This document shows positions 60,106 through 64,000 of a stretch of DNA of 64,000 nt, piece by piece (position 1 is the first letter of the stretch; each line of letters opens with the position of its first letter). Origin of the DNA: an uncultured Eubacterium sp. (GTDB lineage: Bacteria > Bacillota > Clostridia > Lachnospirales > Lachnospiraceae); the NCBI GenBank assembly GCA_947178105.1, contig CAMWXD010000004.1, positions 58,363 to 122,362 of the forward strand, given 5' to 3'. The position numbers and the translations under genes were made by a program. The notes beneath the pieces are model-generated. The model was not told where the DNA came from, did no database searches, and worked only from the letters and a program-made list of their open reading frames with translations.

Positions 60106-60582
60106 TTATTTCCTCCGCCAATAAATATAGAACCATCCGGCAAGCCACACGGCGGCTGTCCATGCGGCTGCAAATAACATCGATGCTGCGCCGAAGCTAT
60201 GGTTTAACACCGACACCGCCTGTTGCATCAAAAACGCCGCTGCCCCCAGGCGAATACAAAACCGATGCAAGTACCCATATCGGACTTTTCTGATCTCAGC
60301 CTTAGTCACCGGCATAAATTCCAGCTTTTTATAAATCGATACCGTCCTGTCACCCTCACGGATACTTAAATAAGGCCTCAACCATGTGCACACACCGTTT
60401 ACACAGCATAAAAAGCCAGGCAGCATCGTTTGAAGCATCTCTGATTTTTTTGCCATTTCAAATGGAAACAGCATAAACATCATTCCTAGGCAGCAAAGCA
60501 GCCCTCCTGCAAACTTCCCCATAAAAAATGCATCCTGGCAAATACACTTCAATTCTTCGTCAAATTTTCTAACCTGTTCCAT
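60106..60582 (-). CDS. Membrane protein of the Ytr/Bce-like run
   Basis: MEQVRKFDEELKCICQDAFFMGKFAGGLLCCLGMMFMLFPFEM; hydrophobic segments. Confidence 0.65.
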   Translation of the reverse strand: MEQVRKFDEELKCICQDAFFMGKFAGGLLCCLGMMFMLFPFEMAKKSEMLQTMLPGFLCCVNGVCTWLRPYLSIREGDRTVSIYKKLEFMPVTKAEIRKVRYGYLHRFCIRLGAAAFLMQQAVSVLNHSFGAASMLFAAAWTAAVWLAGWFYIYWRRK

Positions 60583-60598
60583 TTTCCAACATCCTTTC

Positions 60599-61261
60599 TC
60601 ACTGAAAAAATTGCTGATCCATTCCCACTTCATACTCCGAAACGATACGTCCTGCTTCTATATGGACTATATAATCCATATGTTTTTCTATTTCATCCTG
60701 CAAATGCGTACTCATTAAAACCGCACAATGCTCCTGTACAAGTAATGTATGAAGCATCTGAAAAAACTCTCGCTTAAACACCGGATCCATTCCTGCTGTC
60801 GCCTCATCGAGCAGATATAACTGCGAACCATGCGCCATCCCAAAAGCCAGTTGATATTTCAAATATTCCCCACGAGACATATCGCAAAGCTTTTTTTGGA
60901 CAGACAGGTTCATACGCTCCATACTTTCCTGAAAGCTGTCCAGTGAAAACTGTGCAAACAGCCATTGTAACATCGACACATTTTCCAACGCGGTCTGGTT
61001 CATAAAAAACTTCTGTTCATCGGATACAAATGCGGTCTGATTCATACACTCCGCCTGCACCCGGCGCCAATCTGCACCATCTGCCAATATTTCTCCTTCA
61101 TAACCCGCATTTTTGTCTAACAGTGCATGAAACAGTGTTGTCTTGCCGGCACCGTTTTTCCCAATCAACGCCGTAATGTATCCTTCGCGGATTTTAAACG
61201 TAATATCTCGCAGAATAAATTTTTTTCGTTTGTATGTCATATTGATAAACTCTATCTCCAT
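60599..61261 (-). CDS. ABC transporter ATPase
   Basis: ALIGKNGAGKTTLFHALL; MSRGEYLKYQLAFGMAHGSQLYLLDEATAGMDP. Confidence 0.93.
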   Translation of the reverse strand: MEIEFINMTYKRKKFILRDITFKIREGYITALIGKNGAGKTTLFHALLDKNAGYEGEILADGADWRRVQAECMNQTAFVSDEQKFFMNQTALENVSMLQWLFAQFSLDSFQESMERMNLSVQKKLCDMSRGEYLKYQLAFGMAHGSQLYLLDEATAGMDPVFKREFFQMLHTLLVQEHCAVLMSTHLQDEIEKHMDYIVHIEAGRIVSEYEVGMDQQFFQ

Positions 61262-61357
61262 TTTCAGCCTCTTTATCTTTTCAATCCTTTGATCTTTTCA
61301 TCCCCTTGACCTTTTCAGTCCCTTGATCTTTTGCCCCTTTATTTATTAAGGCACGCT

Positions 61358-61732
61358 CTAGCTCTCTTCTGTAATCACCTTGACCATGGATAGTATTTCT
61401 TCTTTGCTCATTCCTGCCTTTTTACATTCCTCCAAAACCTCAGTCATTTTTCTTTCCAGCATAATATACTGCTTTTCTTTTAAATATGCGGTATTTGTGT
61501 CACAGACATAAAACCCTTTCCCTGCTACAGAACGGATCAGTTTTTCTTTTTCCAATTCCTCATACGCCCGCTTGGTCGTTATTACACTGACCTCAAGGCG
61601 GCTCGCCAGCATACGGATCGAAGGAAGCGCTTCCCCAGGAAGCAGCTCGTGATTAAATATCGCATTTTTCAACTGATTTACGATCTGCTCATAGATCGCC
61701 AGATTACTGTTCGTACTTATTACAATATTCAT
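61358..61732 (-). CDS. GntR/YtrA-family transcriptional regulator
   Basis: NLAIYEQIVNQLKNAIFNHELLPGEALPSIRMLASRLEVSVITTKRAYEELEKEKLIRSVAGKGFYV. Confidence 0.92.
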   Translation of the reverse strand: MNIVISTNSNLAIYEQIVNQLKNAIFNHELLPGEALPSIRMLASRLEVSVITTKRAYEELEKEKLIRSVAGKGFYVCDTNTAYLKEKQYIMLERKMTEVLEECKKAGMSKEEILSMVKVITEES

Positions 61733-62460
61733 GCTCCTGCATTCCTTTCTATGCCTGCTCCCTTCTCTTTGCTGCCGATCATCCAGCAGCTTTCATAATT
61801 TATCCCATTTCTTATCACAGGCTTATAGCAAATCATGCATATTGCCGCATTTATCACGAATGCAATCCCCACCATCACAGTAAATATTATATTGTCTGTA
61901 TGTGTTTCCGATCCATTGATACCGAACGACGCATAAAAAATCATTGTACCCCACGCACACAAATGTGAAAACAAGCTCAATACCACATATACAAGGGAAA
62001 GCCTGAACTCTTTTTCTCCCATTTGCCTCACAAGGAACAGGCTTAAAAATACATGATGCATATTTGCTCCCAGGACAAACGAAATAACCAGCAAGCTTAT
62101 CCCGATATACTGGAGGCATAATAAATACCCACATACTACGGCTGGCAGGCTCAATACAAAATAGACTCCAACCGCAATCCCCACACGCAGCCCATACGCA
62201 GTCCGCAAATACTTCAACCTTTCTTTTTCTGACATTGGACATAAAAACAATATTTTACTTAATTCATTCGGATACATTCTGGACAGCCAAAACCCAAGCA
62301 GCATCGGAATCATGCCCATAGTATATTTTATAACATCCAATCTCAGCACAATCATGATATATACATAGCTCCAAAAGATATACCATAAAATCATTTTATT
62401 ATGCGCTTTCCATACAACTAAAAATCTGCACCGGTAATTCCCCCATACAAGCTTTAACAT
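61729..62460 (-). CDS. ABC transporter permease (Ytr-type)
   Basis: Polytopic hydrophobic protein between ATPase and GntR genes; ATGA overlap with the regulator. Confidence 0.7.
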   Translation of the reverse strand: MLKLVWGNYRCRFLVVWKAHNKMILWYIFWSYVYIMIVLRLDVIKYTMGMIPMLLGFWLSRMYPNELSKILFLCPMSEKERLKYLRTAYGLRVGIAVGVYFVLSLPAVVCGYLLCLQYIGISLLVISFVLGANMHHVFLSLFLVRQMGEKEFRLSLVYVVLSLFSHLCAWGTMIFYASFGINGSETHTDNIIFTVMVGIAFVINAAICMICYKPVIRNGINYESCWMIGSKEKGAGIERNAGA

Positions 62461-62496
62461 AATTATCCTCTCCTTTGCTCTGCAAAATTTAGCATT

Positions 62497-63354
62497 TCAT
62501 CCATCCAGCTTCCCGCTCTTGATCAGATAGTACATCACATCCTCCATTGTTGGAATGCTCACAGTCAGCGCGCTGTCATAGGTATCTCGATCTCTGTGCC
62601 TGACAAGCGCAGCCGCCGCATAGTTTTTTATCTCCTTGCAGATCACCCGCTCCTCTTTGAGCAAATTCACTTTATAAGGCGCCCCGCTGACAATTCTCAA
62701 TTTATCTGTTACTGTTTCCTTCTCCGCCGAAAATACCAGCTTCCCGCGATGCAAAAAAGTAATATAATCTGCAATTTGATCCAATTCCTGCATCTGATGT
62801 GTAGCCAAGATCACGCTTTTTTCTCCATCACTAACAAAATTAGCAAGAATCTGCATAAACTGCTCCCGAAATTGAGGATCGAAATTTGCAGTTGGTTCAT
62901 CTAATACCAATAACTTTGGATGATGTGCCAATGCAAATGCAAACTGAAACTTTAATTTTTCTCCCTTTGACAAGCTTTTCCACCTTTTATGCGGATCCAG
63001 CGCAAATTGTCCACAATAATCAAGAAGAAGCTCACCGTCATAATCAGCATAAAACCTTCCATACAGCTTTGCATTATCAACCAAACTTGTAGCAGACAAA
63101 AAAAGCTGTTCATCAAGCACCACATAACCCGTCTTATTTTTGATCTCACGTTCCGCCTCACCATAAGTGTTTCCCATAATACTGATTTTTCCAGAATCCG
63201 GCAAATACAACCCAAGAATTAAATGCAGCAGGCTTGTTTTTCCCGCACCATTTTCCCCAATCAAACCCATTACATAGCCTTTCGGCAGTTCAAAAGAGAT
63301 ATTCTGCAAAGCAAATTCTCCAAGCTGTTTATTCACCTTCTGAAACTGTATCAT
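62497..63354 (-). CDS. ABC transporter ATPase (Ytr-type)
   Basis: GLIGENGAGKTSLLHLILGLYLPDSG; LSKGEKLKFQFAFALAHHPKLLVLDEPTANFDP. Confidence 0.93.
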   Translation of the reverse strand: MIQFQKVNKQLGEFALQNISFELPKGYVMGLIGENGAGKTSLLHLILGLYLPDSGKISIMGNTYGEAEREIKNKTGYVVLDEQLFLSATSLVDNAKLYGRFYADYDGELLLDYCGQFALDPHKRWKSLSKGEKLKFQFAFALAHHPKLLVLDEPTANFDPQFREQFMQILANFVSDGEKSVILATHQMQELDQIADYITFLHRGKLVFSAEKETVTDKLRIVSGAPYKVNLLKEERVICKEIKNYAAAALVRHRDRDTYDSALTVSIPTMEDVMYYLIKSGKLDG

Positions 63355-63410
63355 AATATTTTCCTTTCTGGTTCCTGTGTTTGTATCGTAAAATTAGTAA
63401 CGTAAAGATC

Positions 63411-63470
63411 TGACATATCTGTATATGTACTGTATATAATAATATATACAGTACATATACAGATATGTCA
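63411..63470. promoter_or_regulatory. 60-bp near-perfect palindrome, putative GntR operator
   Basis: TGACATATCTGTATATGTACTGTATATAAT|AATATATACAGTACATATACAGATATGTCA: 29 of 30 pairs match. Confidence 0.8.
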
Positions 63471-63509
63471 AGTACTTTTGTAAAGAAACGCTTTATTGAT
63501 TCATACAAA

Positions 63510-63537
63510 AAAGCACTCCAAAACGGAGTGCTTTTCT
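63510..63537. terminator. Terminator of the tRNA cluster
   Basis: AAAAAGCACTCCaaaacGGAGTGCTTTT. Confidence 0.85.
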
Positions 63538-63570
63538 TCTAAAACATGAACTTCACGAATATTAAAAAAA

Positions 63571-63643
63571 TGAGACACGGGGGATTCGAACCCCCGACAA
63601 CTTGATTAAAAGTCAAGTGCTCTACCAACTGAGCTAGTATCCC
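63571..63643 (-). tRNA. tRNA-Lys(TTT)
   Basis: GGGATACTAGCTCAGTTGGTAGAGCACTTGACTTTTAATCAAGTTGTCGGGGGTTCGAATCCCCCGTGTCTCA. Confidence 0.96.
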
Positions 63644-63669
63644 ATGATCCACAATAAAGTGAATACAAA

Positions 63670-63742
<73 letters not shown>

Positions 63743-63748
63743 ATAAAG

Positions 63749-63822
63749 TTGCGGGGACAGGATTTGAACCTATGACCTTCGGGTTATGAGCCCGACGAGC
63801 TTCCAGACTGCTCCACCCCGCG
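63749..63822 (-). tRNA. tRNA-fMet(CAT), initiator type
   Basis: CGCGGGGTGGAGCAGTCTGGAAGCTCGTCGGGCTCATAACCCGAAGGTCATAGGTTCAAATCCTGTCCCCGCA; C1-A72 mismatch and GGG/CCC anticodon stem. Confidence 0.92.
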
Positions 63823-63848
63823 ATATTTAATTGTTGCCTTTCGGCTAA

Positions 63849-63930
63849 TGGATGGAGGTGGATTCGAACCACCGAAGCAATTTGCAGCAGATTTACAGTC
63901 TGTCCCCTTTGGCCACTCGGGAATCCATCC
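63849..63930 (-). tRNA. tRNA-Tyr(GTA)
   Basis: Long variable arm, anticodon loop CTGTAAA, acceptor GGATGGA/TCCATCC. Confidence 0.95.
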
Positions 63931-63948
63931 ATATAGTATTAAACTATA

Positions 63949-64000
63949 AGCCGATGATCGGACTCGAACCGATAACCTGCTGATTACAAATCAGCTGCTC
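63949..64000 (-). tRNA. tRNA-Thr(TGT), partial at window end
   Basis: ..GAGCAGCTGATTTGTAATCAGCAGGTTATCGGTTCGAGTCCGATCATCGGCT, anticodon loop TTTGTAA. Confidence 0.92.

Overview
64 kb window from a low-to-mid GC Firmicutes genome, most likely Lachnospiraceae/Clostridia (judged from protein types only). It contains: (1) a surface-protein locus with a partial BspA-like LRR protein, a class B-type sortase and a 2721-aa repeat protein; (2) a graveyard of Rpn/PD-(D/E)XK genes; (3) an unusual three-gene operon with two paralogous GHKL-like proteins, one carrying a C-terminal HELLH motif; (4) thiT, a GDSL hydrolase and a complete cellobiose-type PTS operon; (5) a decayed integrative element bounded by a 41-bp duplication of the tRNA-Pro 3' end, carrying an integrase relic, a candidate type I toxin-antitoxin module and broken Rpn genes; (6) housekeeping genes (class A PBP, SpoVT, DUF58, flippase); (7) a second sortase/CAP-protein locus; (8) a Bce/Ytr-like antimicrobial-peptide ABC/two-component gene run with a 60-bp palindrome upstream; (9) a tRNA cluster. 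The best candidate for an undescribed system is the GHKL/HExxH operon at 13.5-17.1 kb. The compound relic element at tRNA-Pro is the best structural find. All family names come from reading motifs by eye; no searches were run.
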